A DNA stretch of 64,000 nt. It comes from Triatoma infestans (lineage: Eukaryota > Arthropoda > Insecta > Hemiptera > Reduviidae). The notes below the pieces were generated by a model. The model was not told the DNA's origin. It saw nothing but the letters and a program-made list of their open reading frames with translations, and did no database searches. A program made the translations under genes and the position numbers. Below are positions 30,867 through 42,644 of the stretch, one piece after another; position 1 is the first letter of the stretch; each line of letters opens with the position of its first letter. Where the stretch lies: contig JAAEAF010003487.1 of the NCBI GenBank assembly GCA_011037195.1, positions 1 through 64,000 on the forward strand, read 5' to 3'.

Positions 30867-32455
30867 GTACTTTGCAAATAGCAATTATTATTAATTGTAA
30901 TAAATGAAATAACTTATAAATATACAAAAGCTCTCACACTTAAATGTTCTGTAGCTTTTGATTGATTTTAAACGCAAATGTTAAACACTTCTTGGCACAC
31001 TGACGTTCTGAATGACGCTCTGTAAGACGACTGTGCTCGTTGAACTCTGAAATACGATTGCTCTAACAATGCTGACTTGTTGCAGAGGAGGTTTTTTTAG
31101 AAAGGAGTTGTTACTGTTTTGCCCTAACAGTTTCTTGCTTTGTCTTGGATCAGCAAATTGGACTCAGTCCCTTCATTTTGCTACATTTAAAATCCCTTCA
31201 AAATCACATTTCCCTTTTCCAAAAACTAACACATTTTTCAAGATTATTTCAATTTTTCCGTTTACTTCATCCATTACACATTCTAAATGCTTCTTGTTCT
31301 GAGAAATGTCACTAATACTTTAGTTTATCGTTATTTGAATACTGAAACGAGTACAACATTAACACGATACAGCGTGGGGCTGTTCAAGTTAATGTGTTTT
31401 ACTTATTGAAATGAATCTCCACGCAAAGATTGCAGTTTCAAAGTCTTGTTCAAAGTCTTTCAAGGTCAGTCCCTTGACTCTTGAGTTTTGGCTCTTAATG
31501 GCCTAACAGCAGCTCAAAACAACTCGAAATAACATTTTAAACTTGTACTGCCGAGATAAAGAAAGAAGGATTCTTCTTTTGATTTTATGCTGGATATCAT
31601 TCTTATAGTTGATTTGTCTACCGAAATGATTATCCTCGTCCAGCCAATGAGAACAATACTCTCCCAGGAAGTCTCATAGATCTCAAATCCAATTTTTGGG
31701 CAGCACATCCTTCCGGATTATTAAATATGTGGTTTTCGCAGTATAATGATTTTCCAACCAAGACAATGTCATCAGCTACGCTATTATCTTTATCTAATAG
31801 ATTAGCTGGTCAGTAAGATTCTTTTGTAAATTACGCTGGTCAGTAAGGCTGGTTTTCTTATTGTGCTTTCTAAATCAAGATCGAACAAAAAAAAAGCTGC
31901 CAAAGATATCCTCATGTTTGGAAAAAAGAATAATATTGGCAGTGGAGGGTACTGTTCATCAACTAGTAGCATGTTACTGTAAGGGGGTGCAAGGTTTGTA
32001 AAATTGGCGAAAAGTGCGAGTAAATCAAGGCAAAACTACTTCCATTTAAACCGAAAGAATCAAGGAAACACACAAAATACCACCATCTTTGGCTGATTTC
32101 CAAACTGAGTGATAACCCACTTTTCCCATTACTTTTCGAGAGAAGATCAGTTTCTATATCTCTGGGGGAAAGAACTGGTAGCGGGGAGTTTCTTTGTTTC
32201 CTGCCATCACTAGTAGTATGGCACGGCTACCTAAATGATATTCTCTTTAGTTCTCTTTGGTTTCTCATTGTCTCCGTACCAAGTTGGCAATAGTGCCCAC
32301 TTTCACGCAATTTCCTCACCCTCAGCTACTTTCTTGTTATATACGAAACGATATTTCGTTTCTTTCATTGCCATTTAGACAACAACTAGGAAATGCTTTT
32401 CTATATACTTACGTAAGCTAGAACTGTTTGGCAAATTCCCTTACAACTTTCGTTA
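30867..32455. other. No recognised gene
   Basis: 1.6 kb without a domain or repeat match. Frames at 31069-31302 (+) and 31514-31708 (minus) are unremarkable. A near-repeat TTACGCTGGTCAGTAAG is partly duplicated at 31807-31852 (GCTGGTCAGTAAG twice, about 30 bp apart). Confidence 0.5.
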
Positions 32456-32459
32456 ACCA

Positions 32460-33330
32460 TTAATCATTGTCACGTCCTCCTCGACATCCTGCAGCCAACC
32501 CATTCGGGGTCTCTCTCGGGGACGCTTTCCTCCAGGAAATCTCTCTCATGCATAACTTTTGGGTCACGGTTGTCGAACTTACTGTGAAAGTAGTCCAGCC
32601 AGATGTGAGTGTTCCCATGTTGACGGTCGTAACCAGATCTTCTTCCTTAAATATAGCCTTCAGCTCATTATTTTTTGATCCGGTACTCGCCATTTTCTAC
32701 TACCGTCCCTTAAATTGTCCTTAAAATTCTTCGTTCCCAGGTAACAGCGTTATCTGCCTTTGTTAGGACCCAGGTTTCAGAGCCATACGTCTGAGTACTG
32801 TTTTGTAAATAGTGACCTTCGCCTTTCTTGAGATACTTTTAGTTTGGAATGTCGACAATAATGCCGGCTGCTATCCTATATTTTATGTCTTGGCTAACAT
32901 CGTTTTTTCTCATAATCAAAGCCCCAAGGTACTTAAATTTTTTTACAGCCTCGAAACTGTGCCTCCCGGCGAAGACGGCAAACCTCCGTAACTGTTAAAA
33001 AAAAAAAAAAAGCTCCGTAATCTCCTTGTTCTTAGTTTCCTCCTCATTCATTTCCAGCCTAAATGGTGCTGCTTCCTCCACTGACTTCATCGACGAGTCT
33101 TTCAATGTAAACGCTATTCTCATCATCAGCTGCCACATCATCATAATATGCCATCATCAAATATGTGTTAGGCGATTATAGATATTACCTCCGGGCTTGG
33201 AAGATATTTTATGAACCGCCATTTCCAGAATTAAAAAGGACAGGGAGTATTGGATCTCCTTGTCTAAACCCCATTCTTATGGGAAAAACCCATATTTTAT
33301 CTAGTTGGTCTTAATACGTATTAAGGTGCG
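32460..33330 (-). pseudogene. LINE reverse transcriptase fragment
   Basis: Minus strand from 33330: GLRQGDPILPVLFNSGNGGS, the (G.RQGD..SPVLFN) motif, then AYYDDVAADDEN at about 33117-33152, a decayed YADD catalytic box. The motifs MNEEETKNKEI and a C-terminal KNNELKAIFKEEDLVTTVNM block (32460-32693) follow. The order matches an RTE/Jockey-like reverse transcriptase and its downstream domain, split over several frames. A run of A (33000-33012 on +) interrupts it. Clade assignment is uncertain. Confidence 0.75.
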
Positions 33331-33419
33331 GGCAATTTACTGGTCCTTAGGACATAGAAGCTATCTGAACCTGACTACATTGGTAGCCATTAGGCATGCA
33401 CCTATATTTTTTAACAAAC

Positions 33420-33627
33420 AAAACATCAGATTTCTCAAACCAGATTTTTTTGTGATTTATCATGATTGTTAATTTGGAAAAAATACTGGTGATCATATTG
33501 AATTTTCACAAGAAATACACATGTTTTGAAGTAGATTAATGCGAAAACGAACATTTTCAGCGAATGGTCAATGTCTATACTCAAAAATTAAAATCCTAGA
33601 ACTTTAAACTAGATGTTACGTTTATTT
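33420..33627 (+). repeat. Agt dispersed repeat, joined end and start
   Basis: TTTCTCAAACCAGATTTTTT is a right-end block. TTTTCACAAGAAATACACAT (33503-33522), TGCGAAAACGAACATTTTCA and CTCAAAAATTAAAATCCTAG follow from the left half of a copy. A SINE then interrupts the sequence at CGTTTATTT. Confidence 0.65.
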
Positions 33628-33889
33628 TTTTTCCAATGGCGCAACAGCCCCTAAAGGGCCAAGAATTGCCAAACGGCGATTTGTATTAGGGGGACGTGTG
33701 GTCAGGAGGCTGCTGTTCCTTCACCATTTTTAGTACCGGCCTTCGCTACCAAGGTGCGCTAGCAACTGACGGTTCCCACATTTTCTCGCGATACTGGGTC
33801 AGCACTGACTTTGCCCTCACGGGAATCGAACCCTTAATTCTCGCATGATAGGGACTGTACTACCCATTAGACCAACGCGTGAGGACCTT
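33628..33889 (-). mobile_element. tRNA-derived SINE
   Basis: On the minus strand a tRNA-like head carries box A TGGTCTAATGGGTAG (complement of 33860-33874) and box B AGGGTTCGATTCCC (complement of 33821-33834). Both fit RNA polymerase III internal promoter boxes. The body ends in GGGCTGTTGCGCCATTGG and an A tail. CGTTTATTT flanks both sides (33619-33627 and 33890-33898) as a 9-bp target duplication. It inserted in an Agt copy and depends on a LINE for mobility. Confidence 0.8.
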
Positions 33890-34234
33890 CGTTTATTTCT
33901 ATTATTGTTAATTAAGACTCTATTGTTTTTAAACTGTTAATAGGATTCAGAAATACAAACAAAATAATAATAAGACTTTATTCAATCAATTTTCTGATCT
34001 TTATAACAACTACAATGTTGTTAAACAAGGTGTATACAATTGGTGTGCAGGTTACATGCATAGCAATGCTTAGTGACCCGCATCATGTTTGGGTGAATGG
34101 AGGTCATCGTACCATAGTTTTTAGACATAGAAAATATTATGCATATAATACATGCTCTATAATATAGACCTTGATATTGTATATGAAATAATAATAGTAT
34201 AACAAAGATGTTTATTAAAAGTTTAGGATAAATA

Positions 34235-35330
34235 TTTGGAGTAAGAAACACTCACACGCCTATCTCTTACTCATTTTACTCCCAATTATAATGTATAAAA
34301 TGAAAAATTGTCTTAAAAATCCTTCCACATATATACACCAACAAGTGTAAGTTTAACAGAAAAATTTCGTTGAAGTGAACTCTAACTTGGTGAATTTGTT
34401 CTACGGTGGATGAAAATCCGAAACCGGTCGGGAACAAAACCAATATGCATGATACGACGGATAAAATACTGGATAAATATAGATAGTGGTGGTAGGGGAT
34501 AAGTACCAACTTATTAACCTACGCAGGTAGAGAACTGGTGATTATATTATGGCCCAGTAGCGCGCTCTAAAAACACTGAACCAACTACACATAACATTTG
34601 AAATTAACGCCACAAATTCCACACAAATATCCAAAATATTTTTTTTAGAAAATTGTTTCATATAAGAGTGATACGTTTCTATATATATATATATATATAT
34701 ATAGCACGCATTCCAAGTATAAACAAATTCGCTGTAACCATTCGAGAAAATTCTAAAAAACTTAAAAATCTGTTCTATGAATTGCACCTCCAGTTAACCG
34801 ATTATCTACAAATTTTATATACTATCATTGCTTCCAAGTATATTAATATTATTTAAAGTTACTAACATTAATGTTGGCGACGCAGTATTTAGTAAGCGAA
34901 ATTTATAGAAAATACTTGAGGCCGATTCCGAAAGAAATTGCAAAAACTCAGACACGTTTTTGACAAAGTCACATAAAACTTCAATCTGGATTTTGTTCAA
35001 ATCTGAAATTTGATAGCACTCATAATTGCAATTAATATTATATAAATGGTATAAAAACTGAAATGACACTAGAGGGAAACATAACCTCTCTCCTCCCCTA
35101 AAAGCCCACTTAAATGAATTTTCCCAGAAAAAAAAGTCAAATAAAATTCCTAGACCTACATGTACATATATACAAAGATTAAAGAAAAGCGTTGGAGCCG
35201 TTTTCGACAAAATTGCAAAAAACTGAAAAAAATTCATTTAGTAAAGTGGTATTTCCGGTACACCGATTTGGTTCAAAACGTTATTTGACACGATCGCAAT
35301 ATTGCATATCGTGAGAGAAAGTAAAAAGAA
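34235..35330 (-). repeat. Agt dispersed repeat, long composite copy
   Basis: Begins at GAAACACTCACACGCCTATC (34245-34264) and ends at ATCGTGAGAGAAAGTAAAAA (35307-35326), so nearly full length. It contains the PLE terminal repeat at 34330-34475 and the TAGAGAACTGGTGATTATAT..CACTGAACCAACTACACAT block (34525-34595). A TA run lies at 34680-34703. TTTTCGACAAAATTGCAAAA (35201-35220) and ATTTCCGGTACACCGATTTG (35249-35268) are the second module. The 140-codon minus frame 34815-35237 is a chance frame in this repeat. Confidence 0.85.
34330..34475 (+). mobile_element. PLE terminal repeat, subfamily A, solitary
   Basis: AATTTCGTTGAAGTGAACTC, GGATGAAAATCCG, AAACCGGTCGGGAACAAAAC and GATACGACGGATAAAATACT align with 2830-2960. 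The 5' core half is degraded (CTACGG in place of CTGACGA, about 34411-34416). Stem II GGAT/ATCC and the palindrome ACCGGT plus C are intact. Confidence 0.7.
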
Positions 35331-36055
35331 AAATAATAAATAATATTCTTTAATACATCTTGATTGCCTGATTGTAGTCTGATCAGTGGAGCCCTGGGAA
35401 ATGTGTCATGCCGTACAGCTGTTAACAGTGGTTGCACCTTTGATAGTAAAATAACAGAAAGGTTGAGCCTCTTTGACATTTTTCACTATTTGATCATGGT
35501 ATTGATGATTTCTGATGACTGTTGACAAGAATCTCTCCCCCCTCACAGTTGGTAAATCTACAGGATCTTCCCTCTCTTTTTATCTCAACGTTTCTTCTGC
35601 ATGTAATAAGACCATCATTCACAAACATCAGTAATTTGATCATTATAGAAATCAACATTAATTTAAATACTGACCAAATATGGCACTATAGTAATTTGGT
35701 AGATTTTTTTTTTATAGTTAAGATAAAAATAAATAAATCAAAAGTCTAGGAAAAAATACAACAACAAAATATACATTAAGCAATGATGGCTTCATTTTGG
35801 AGTTGGTTCCTTGACACGTTACCCCAACATGACCTTTCTGACACACTCATCTTTGCCCTTAACTGCATTTCATCTGGCATTTTTGCTGCGATTTTTTAAA
35901 ATATAATATAATACATCATTAAATCAAACACATAATATTAATTATTAATTACGTTACAATTTATCCCGTGATTACTTGGCAAATATAATCATCATGTTTT
36001 ATTTAAAAAGTTCACGTAATATTCTGTATAATTTCATCGATATCTAATTAAAATG
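35331..36055. other. No recognised gene
   Basis: Short frames on both strands without motifs. AT-rich. Confidence 0.5.
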
Positions 36056-36059
36056 ATGC

Positions 36060-36150
36060 CTTGTTTGGTCTTTTACTGCAATAGATATCGCTACATCTTA
36101 GAAATTGAGTTTTCTTCGTATATATGTTTTGAGACACACTGATTTCAAAA
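36060..36150 (+). repeat. Agt fragment, degenerate
   Basis: TTACTGCAATAGATATCGCT, AGAAATTGAGTTTTCTTCGT and TTTTGAGACACACTGA keep the order of the left block of other copies. Confidence 0.45.
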
Positions 36151-36787
36151 TGTTGCTGTGAGATTAGTCCTGAATCATGTATTTGTTTTGAAATGAGAGG
36201 GTGTGTACACACTTGACAAACACTTGTCTCTGTGTATTAATGGTTACTTCAGGCTTCTTCTGAGAATAGAAGCAGAATAGAGATGGATACGTCGGTGCGG
36301 AGCTGAATGAAGAAAAATAATAGCACCATTTGGCATACACAGCAGGCCGAGGGTGGTTGGTTCCCTGCCGAAGAATCCTCCAATGGTCAAATGAATGTGT
36401 GCTCACATTTCGTTTACTCACCAGCCAAGATTAACTTCAGGCACAACTCAATACAGTAGGATCAGATTTATCGGATCGTCGCCCGTTTTACCAATAGTGT
36501 CGGCCACGATTCTGGCCGTTTACTGGTTTTGAATCTTTGATCTGACCAAGACCAATCGCCGATGAAGTTATTTACGTGTATTAATAGCAGAAACACAAAG
36601 TCGAGTCTAGGTTAAAAACGAATTATTTATAGACAATGCTTATACAGTAATATTGTTGCTTGGGCTGTTGTTCAGATCATGGATCGACTTACTGACAAAC
36701 AGAGAAAACAAACAAAGAAAAAGCTGAATCTAGTCTCCTAATCAAATTCTAGATCCAATACACTAATCTTAAGGGGGATCAGTCTTA
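36151..36787. other. No recognised gene
   Basis: A minus frame (36164-36421) has no motif. Nothing else is seen. Confidence 0.5.
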
Positions 36788-39760
36788 GTAATAATAATAA
36801 TACTTTATTTACAAAGAAGTACAAAATGAAATTTAAAAGTATTCTACAGCGTGGTTGTCATTACCCGTCTGCCGGGGTGAAAATAAAAATTACAGCAATA
36901 ATATTTTACAAACAGAAAATGAAAAAATATATATATATCTAGATTATTACAAGTACAGAGGAAAATAAAACTAAAATAATATCGAAGTAGGAACTAAAGA
37001 AAAAGCAAGAAACAATAATAATATAAAACTATGGAGATGAAGCGTACACGCAGAAGAATAGAAAAGAAATTACAAAAAATCATTGGATTAATAATTACTT
37101 AATAGCACAGCTAAAAATTGAAATATTGAATCAGCTCAGATGAAGCGTGCATATCTTATTAAAGAAATAGAAGCAGAATTATTAAGAAAAAATAAAAGTT
37201 GAGGTTTGGTAAGGATAAGAATTTCGAATAAAATGGAACATTCAGCCACAAAATGAAACACATCCTCCCTGGCACGATAGTTGCACAATCCACATAAAAC
37301 GATCTCCCTTTCAAGCCATGGCTTATAATTAATGTAGAGCGAGCAACTCACGTCTCAATTTAAAAATCCAACGCATTTCTGATAAATTTAGCTTCCCAGA
37401 ATACGAAACAAAATTGAAAATAGAAATAATAGAAATGGAGTGGTTTAATTCTTTATATAATAAAAAGCGAGAGGAAACGAGCCAACCTCACAGGCTCCTC
37501 CCGGAATGACAAACCTATTTATAATAACAGATCCGACGACATGCTTCTCCCATTTGATACATTATCTAGAGAGATATTAAATTGAATATTATACTTCTCA
37601 AAAAGGGACCTCCAATCAGAAAACCAGGACGCTCCATGACTGACAATCGCTAGCGCAGAAGTTTTAGGAAACCGCGATCAGAAAAAGACAATCAGATATA
37701 ATTCTTTAATTTATCTAGTAACCGCGGTAGATAAATTATGTAATTGGGGATAGAAGAAGGTAAGCCAAAGAACTTTTTTATAAAAAAGCGCAGGATACTC
37801 TCAACAAGCTCTATTGCCGGAATCCCCAAACTTGACACGCATAACGTAAGACTGAACGACTAACGGAGGTGAAGAATCTCAATTTGGCCGAGAGAGGAAT
37901 TATGTTTTGAGCGATAAAGTTAGTCTAAATCCTGTTTAAACCTTGCTCTGCCAGAGTAGCTCTCTCTTTTAAATGGGCATTAAAGGAAAGACGAGGGGAT
38001 AACAAAACTCCAAGATATTTTTATTCCGCACAACCTCTACGGGAACATCTCTGATAAACCACCGTTCGGAGGACGCAAACCTTCCCCTCTACGAAACACA
38101 ATAATCTTGGATTTTTGAAGGTTCACTTGATAGTTCCACTACTCGCAGGATGAACTGAAGATGTTGATATTCCTCTGTAAGCTTACAGCCAAGAGAGCCA
38201 AGAGAACCAAAACGTCGGCATACATGAGGATCTTAAACGTGGTGCCTCCTGTTTTAATGCTCCCTTCTAAAGCACATGGTAAGTCGTCCAAAAATAAAGA
38301 AAAGAGGATTGGACTCAAGATACAACCCTGCCTCACCCCGCTTGAGATCCGGAACCATTCACAGATATTTTCAGAGCCTTTTACTGCTGACTTAGTATAG
38401 AAAATAGAGTTTATAATAGTAACAATTTTATACGAGAAACCCATATTACATAATTTAAGAATAAGAGCTTGACGATCAACGGAATCAAAAGCGGCCTTCA
38501 GATCAATAAAAAATCAGTAAACTTTTTTACGTCGTTTTAAAAGCTTGAGTTGATTGTATTAGTCAAGTAAAGAGATTTTCAACGGTGAAAGCCAGCCTGA
38601 CATTCATTAAGCAAATCATTCTTGACAACAATAGCCTCTATGCGTTTAAGAAGAAAACCAGCGAAAATCTTGGAAATTGCATCAAGGAAAGAAATTCCTC
38701 TATAATTACCAACGTTATTTAAGTCACCCTTCTTGTACAGAGGAAAAATGAGCGATTTACCAAATGAGAGAAGGGAGAAACCTAAATAAAAAAAGAATGT
38801 AATTTATCTAGGAAAACATTTGGGACATTTTTAAAAACTCATGTGTCATCTTGTCAGGACCGGGAGCCTTATTTTTTTCAAATTGTAAGTAACAGACAGG
38901 AGCTCATCAAAACTGAAAGGACAATCAAGGATGTAATATGGTTCAGCATATGATATTGAGTAATTGAAGGTTTGAGGGATAGGAAGACTCTCGAAATGAT
39001 TGACTCAAGATCCCCAATAGATCAAGAGATCCAATGATTTCAATATCATTACCGCATATGAAAGACTTCCTTTTAAAGTGGTTTACCAACTTCCAGAAAT
39101 CTGTATCATCCCTAACAGCCGCAAAGTTTTGCGTAGCTGAAAGAAAAAAGCCTTCTTTTTCTGCACACAAAGCAATTTGAAATATTTGATAGAATCAATA
39201 TAAGCTCTCCTAATTACTTCAGAATTGCATTTCTGAACATCTTTAACAGATTAAAGAATTTCTTTCTTGTTGCAAGCAATGATAATCAAACCAAGGTTTG
39301 TTAAAATTCAGTTTACCAAGCTAGAGATATGAGAAACAAGATTAGTAGATATAATGGCTTTTATTAAAGAGTTAGCGATATCCTGGAGGATCTTCCCAGA
39401 GTAAGGTGCAGGATTCAGAAAGAATTCAGGCAAAACGCTGAAGTCATCAATTAGTGATATAGAGTCTACAGTGACGCAGCAAATATATTCACAGAGCATC
39501 CCGACCCACCAATAAAAGTGAACTCACCTTTAATATCAGAAGGGAAACGATCATTTAAAGGGAATCAATCTTTTTCCACAGACATCCTGCCCGGACCAAA
39601 TTGTTTTGAATCTGATCTTCTCACACATAATGATAACAATCTATCACTATTATAGGGACGGTTGTTTCTTCTTCTACATCACAAAATTTATGAAACAGAT
39701 CAAGCAAAAGCTCCAATACATAGAAATATCTCCTTAAACCACAATGTTCTGGATGGGATC
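36788..39760 (-). pseudogene. Large LINE with endonuclease end, reverse transcriptase and CCHC motif
   Basis: On the minus strand: an endonuclease C-terminal part (PLNDRFPSDIKGEFTFIGGS near 39500-39560), a linker with RDDTDFWKLVNHFKRKSFI (39050-39115), and reverse transcriptase motifs KSLIFPLYKKGDLNNVGNYR and GISFLDAISKIFAGFLLKRI (38640-38770). Then come SGVRQGCILSPILFSLFLDD (from about 38341 downward) and MYADVLVLLA, where the second catalytic Asp of YADD is Val (38211-38222). The ORF end has CGLCNYRAREDVFHFVAEC (37238-37294, C-x2-C-x9-H-x4-C). It terminates in an ATT-rich tail at 36788-36803. Stops and frameshifts are numerous. Chance short frames on the plus strand are shadows. Confidence 0.85.
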
Positions 39761-40915
39761 TAACTAGATGCCTGAGAAAAAATCCCCCGTTTAATACAGG
39801 AACATCTCACGGACTGCCTTATGTAATGGATCTCGTACATTCTCCCTACCACTATCTCTCAGAGAAGGGAATTTAAAGAGAAGTTTGTGGGCATTGGAAG
39901 GAGAAGTTAGAGAGAGTAGGGCTAGTCCAGCCGCCCTTAAAAAGGGAGCCTGACCACCAATTCACGACGCATTCAAACGCCAACGATCATTGTTCTCACA
40001 CTGTCACTCTGCCAGTCAGTCTGTCACTCTCTTCTCACGCTAACATACGCTTACTCTAAATTATACAGTGAAAGCTCCTGCAGTGCCTTATATCTTCATT
40101 CAATATAAACAGTGTTCAGTATGTCTAACATATCTCAAACTTTGTTTTACTTCTAACCAACTCCCAAAACATCTAATACATTTATTGGATTCCTAGTCAC
40201 TATTTTGGACCACTAGATCCATAAGGACAACTGCTGTGAAGCTGCCCATGCCAGTAAGCTGGGCAGACATGTGCCCAATGGACATGGAAACAGCAGTTCT
40301 GGCCCAATGAAAGGAGAGATGAAGCGAGCGAGCGCCTAATCCAGCTAACCTATCTTACCTTCACCTTACCACTGCTTTGCCATAGACCTGGTATCCAAAC
40401 CAGTCGTAGTTGACATCACACTCCATTACCTAGACCATCCTACTGCAACCAAAATGCAGCATGCTCTGTACATAATTTATTGGTTACATTATTAAAATTC
40501 TGTTTATAAATCAAACTCAAAGAAAATAACAAAAATTTCGTTTTTTGCCCTATAATTTTAGGGAAAATGTTTTAGTATTTATATTATATTGATGGGGTGG
40601 GGATAAGTTCATTTCGCAGTGATTTTTTTTTTAAGCCGTACTGTAGAAATTTAATTTGTCAACTTTACCTGATGATGACAGGTAATCTAATAATTCGCTC
40701 ATGCCAAAGAATAAATGTAATTGATTTATCTTCATTTGGACTTATTTCTTCTTTTTTTCTCTTTTTGGCAAAATTTAGATTTTAAATAGGTCTATTTTTC
40801 ATTTTAAAATTTCATTTCTTATATCAGAATAATATAATTCGCTTACGATTTAAAAAAAAATTATTCAGTATTCTAAAAGCCAATTTACACCTGCAGTTGT
40901 GACAAAGGCGTCAAA
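39761..40915. other. No recognised gene
   Basis: The part up to about 39970 may still be decayed LINE 5' sequence. A CTGTCACTCTGCCAGTCAGT repeat-like patch lies near 40000-40030 and a GC-richer patch at 40210-40330, neither identified. A short + frame at 40597-40785 has no motif. Confidence 0.45.
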
Positions 40916-40919
40916 GAAA

Positions 40920-41000
40920 AAATCTTTTTTCTTATCTTCCAGATAAATTTATTACTCAACATTTCGACAAGTTTGGTATCCTTCAGCAGGAACTATTAAG
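40920..41000 (-). ncRNA. Hammerhead-like PLE motif, subfamily D
   Basis: Minus strand: CTGAAGGATACC (complement of about 40975-40986), a weak GATA..TGTC stem, then CGAAATGTTGAG with GAA followed by the wobble palindrome ATGT and T. The arrangement matches the other PLE motifs, but the stem is poor, so the copy is degraded. Confidence 0.3.
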
Positions 41001-41510
41001 GAGAAGTAACAGGAATAAATCCTGAAGTTCCTATAAAAATACGTTTTCTGGTAGGTACCAACTTGGATATTGTTTAACTATATATTGGGAGTAGGAATTG
41101 ATGCTGTTGTTGAAAATGAAAATTCTTAATGGCGCTTGAACTCACAATTTATATGTTTTACTTATGTATTTGTTATTACTTACGAGTATATTATTAGCCA
41201 AGCGAAGAGCAGTGTGGTAACGTTGGCCAGCGAAGATCTCTTGCCTATTCTTAGAAGGTTTAGATAATGTTTGTTAACCAGTTGGTTGAGAACTTCACTT
41301 GTTGGTTGAAGACTTTTTGAGAGCGAATTGTAGACTTGATCTTGACTGTTTCAATAATGATTCTGAAGGCTCCTTGAAAGTCGGGTGATGAATTTTCATA
41401 CTTGTTCGTTGAGGTCTGACACAAGTTCCTGGATTTGGGTTTTTTTTATTCAAAATCTAGAGCAAAGCATTCACATGACATGCTCTTACAGCAATCACAC
41501 AGTTACAACT
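41001..41510. other. No recognised gene
   Basis: Probably PLE-derived spacer at its start. TTGGTTGAGAACTTCACTTG and TTGGTTGAAGACTTTTTGAG stand side by side near 41280-41325 as an imperfect local duplication. Otherwise nothing. Confidence 0.45.
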
Positions 41511-41514
41511 GACA

Positions 41515-41828
41515 TTCGCTTCACGTATAATTTTTACTAGGTGTTTAGTTGCTATCAATGGAAGTCTCTAAACTTGCTAAAACGACTTTGTTCAGGAAAA
41601 CATATCCTCCCCTTGTCGCTCATGCCCCCTTAAATGAATTCTTTTGGTTAAAGTTTCAGAAACCCGTCGGGCTTCTGCTGTATTTATTATGCAATGTATA
41701 ATGAAACCCGTCGTGTTTTTATAGAGAAAACTGCAGAAAATTGAAAAAAACCGTTCAGTAAAAAACGCACTTCCAATCAACCGATTTACTTCGAACTCTG
41801 AATTTAGGCCACATAATTCTATATAATT
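41515..41828 (-). repeat. Agt dispersed repeat, right part split by a PLE
   Basis: TTTACTAGGTGTTTAGTTGC (41533-41552) is the short-form arm. CACTTCCAATCAACCGATTT (41769-41788) is the module end. The other half resumes after the PLE near 42645. Confidence 0.7.
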
Positions 41829-41886
41829 AATCAATTATGCCAACGTTTCGACAGAGTTTCCTGTCTTTATCAAGGCTCTGATCTAA

Positions 41887-42170
41887 AAAACAATCAGACC
41901 TCGTTTACCAGATAGACTGTACACAATGTCCAGCCGTTTATGTTGGTCAAACTACACAAACCTTAAAAAACAGAATGTACCAACATGAATACGACTGCAG
42001 ATATAAATTACAAAGACAACATTACAGCACTGACGAAACATTTTAGGGAAAAAATTATAAATTTGTTTTTCTAAAACAAAAATATTAGCAAAAGAAACTA
42101 ACAGGAAGAAGAAATATATTAGAAATGATATTATAATAAAAGAAATAAATTTTCTGTTAATTTTCGTAAT
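41887..42170 (+). pseudogene. PLE GIY-YIG endonuclease domain
   Basis: One frame reads SKKQSDLVYQIDCTQCPAVY, then VGQTTQTLKNRMYQHEYDC and RYKLQRQHYSTDETF to a TAG near 42042-42044. (VY..C..C...YVGQT...L..R...H) is the GIY-YIG nuclease core with the CxxC upstream. FVFLKQKY and KKLTGRRNILEM follow in shifted frames, matching the C-terminal part of the domain. The reverse transcriptase is absent. Dead copy, but the motif itself is well preserved. Confidence 0.85.
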
Positions 42171-42544
42171 GATACTATGAATTTGTCCGATTTGTATAAC
42201 GGTTTTTTCAAAACATGACCTTTCCTAGAATTCCCTTTCACCTACCCCACCCCTAAAAATTTCCTCAAATCCCTTTCACCTGCCTATTCAACTCACATTC
42301 ATTTCTGCAGATGATTCAAGACAAGACTGTAGTAACTTTAATTTTCTTTTTTATGTTTCTGCGATGTAGCAAATGGGTATGTTTAAAAATTTTTTCTCCA
42401 CAGCTTCACGACCTTTTATATGTAAGTTTAATATTATTTTTTTTTAGATTTCCTTTATTTATTTTATTGTTTTTGTTATTATTATTCTGCATTTTACAGA
42501 ATTATTAATGCATTGTGGTTCCTCATTGTATTGTTTTTCAGTTT

Positions 42545-42590
42545 AAAGCCTTGATAAAGACGGGAAACTCTGTCGAAACGTTGGCATAAT
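42545..42590 (+). ncRNA. Hammerhead-like motif, subfamily E
   Basis: CTTGATAAA replaces the CTGANGA core half. Stem II is GACGG..CTGTC with loop GAAACT (42557-42574, one G-U pair). The inverted partner at 41834-41884 has GACAG..CTGTC, fully Watson-Crick, so the arm difference keeps pairing. GAA, the palindrome ACGT and T follow. The longer core half argues against canonical folding. Confidence 0.35.
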
Positions 42591-42644
42591 TGAATGTTTC
42601 TTTCTTGACCGATTCTCACCGAATTTCTTCGTAACATAAATAAT

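Larger units (their letters stand above)
41830..42640 (+). mobile_element. Penelope-like element between inverted terminal repeats
   Basis: The left arm (41834-41884, minus sense) and right arm (42540-42640, plus sense) share TTGATAAAGAC, GGAAACTCTGTCGAAACGTT and GGCATAATTGA in opposite orientation. Between them lies a + strand GIY-YIG domain and AT-rich 3' sequence. A 5'-truncated PLE preceded by an inverted terminal-repeat fragment is a known arrangement of this class. The insertion splits an Agt copy. Confidence 0.8.

Noticed and set aside
34815..35237. 140-codon minus-strand open frame
   Set aside because: It lies entirely inside an Agt copy, and other copies of the same region do not keep the frame.
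39990..40340. Promoter or host gene 5' region in the GC-richer patch
   Set aside because: No convincing promoter motif, start codon context or splice site pattern. Probably LINE-derived or anonymous sequence.
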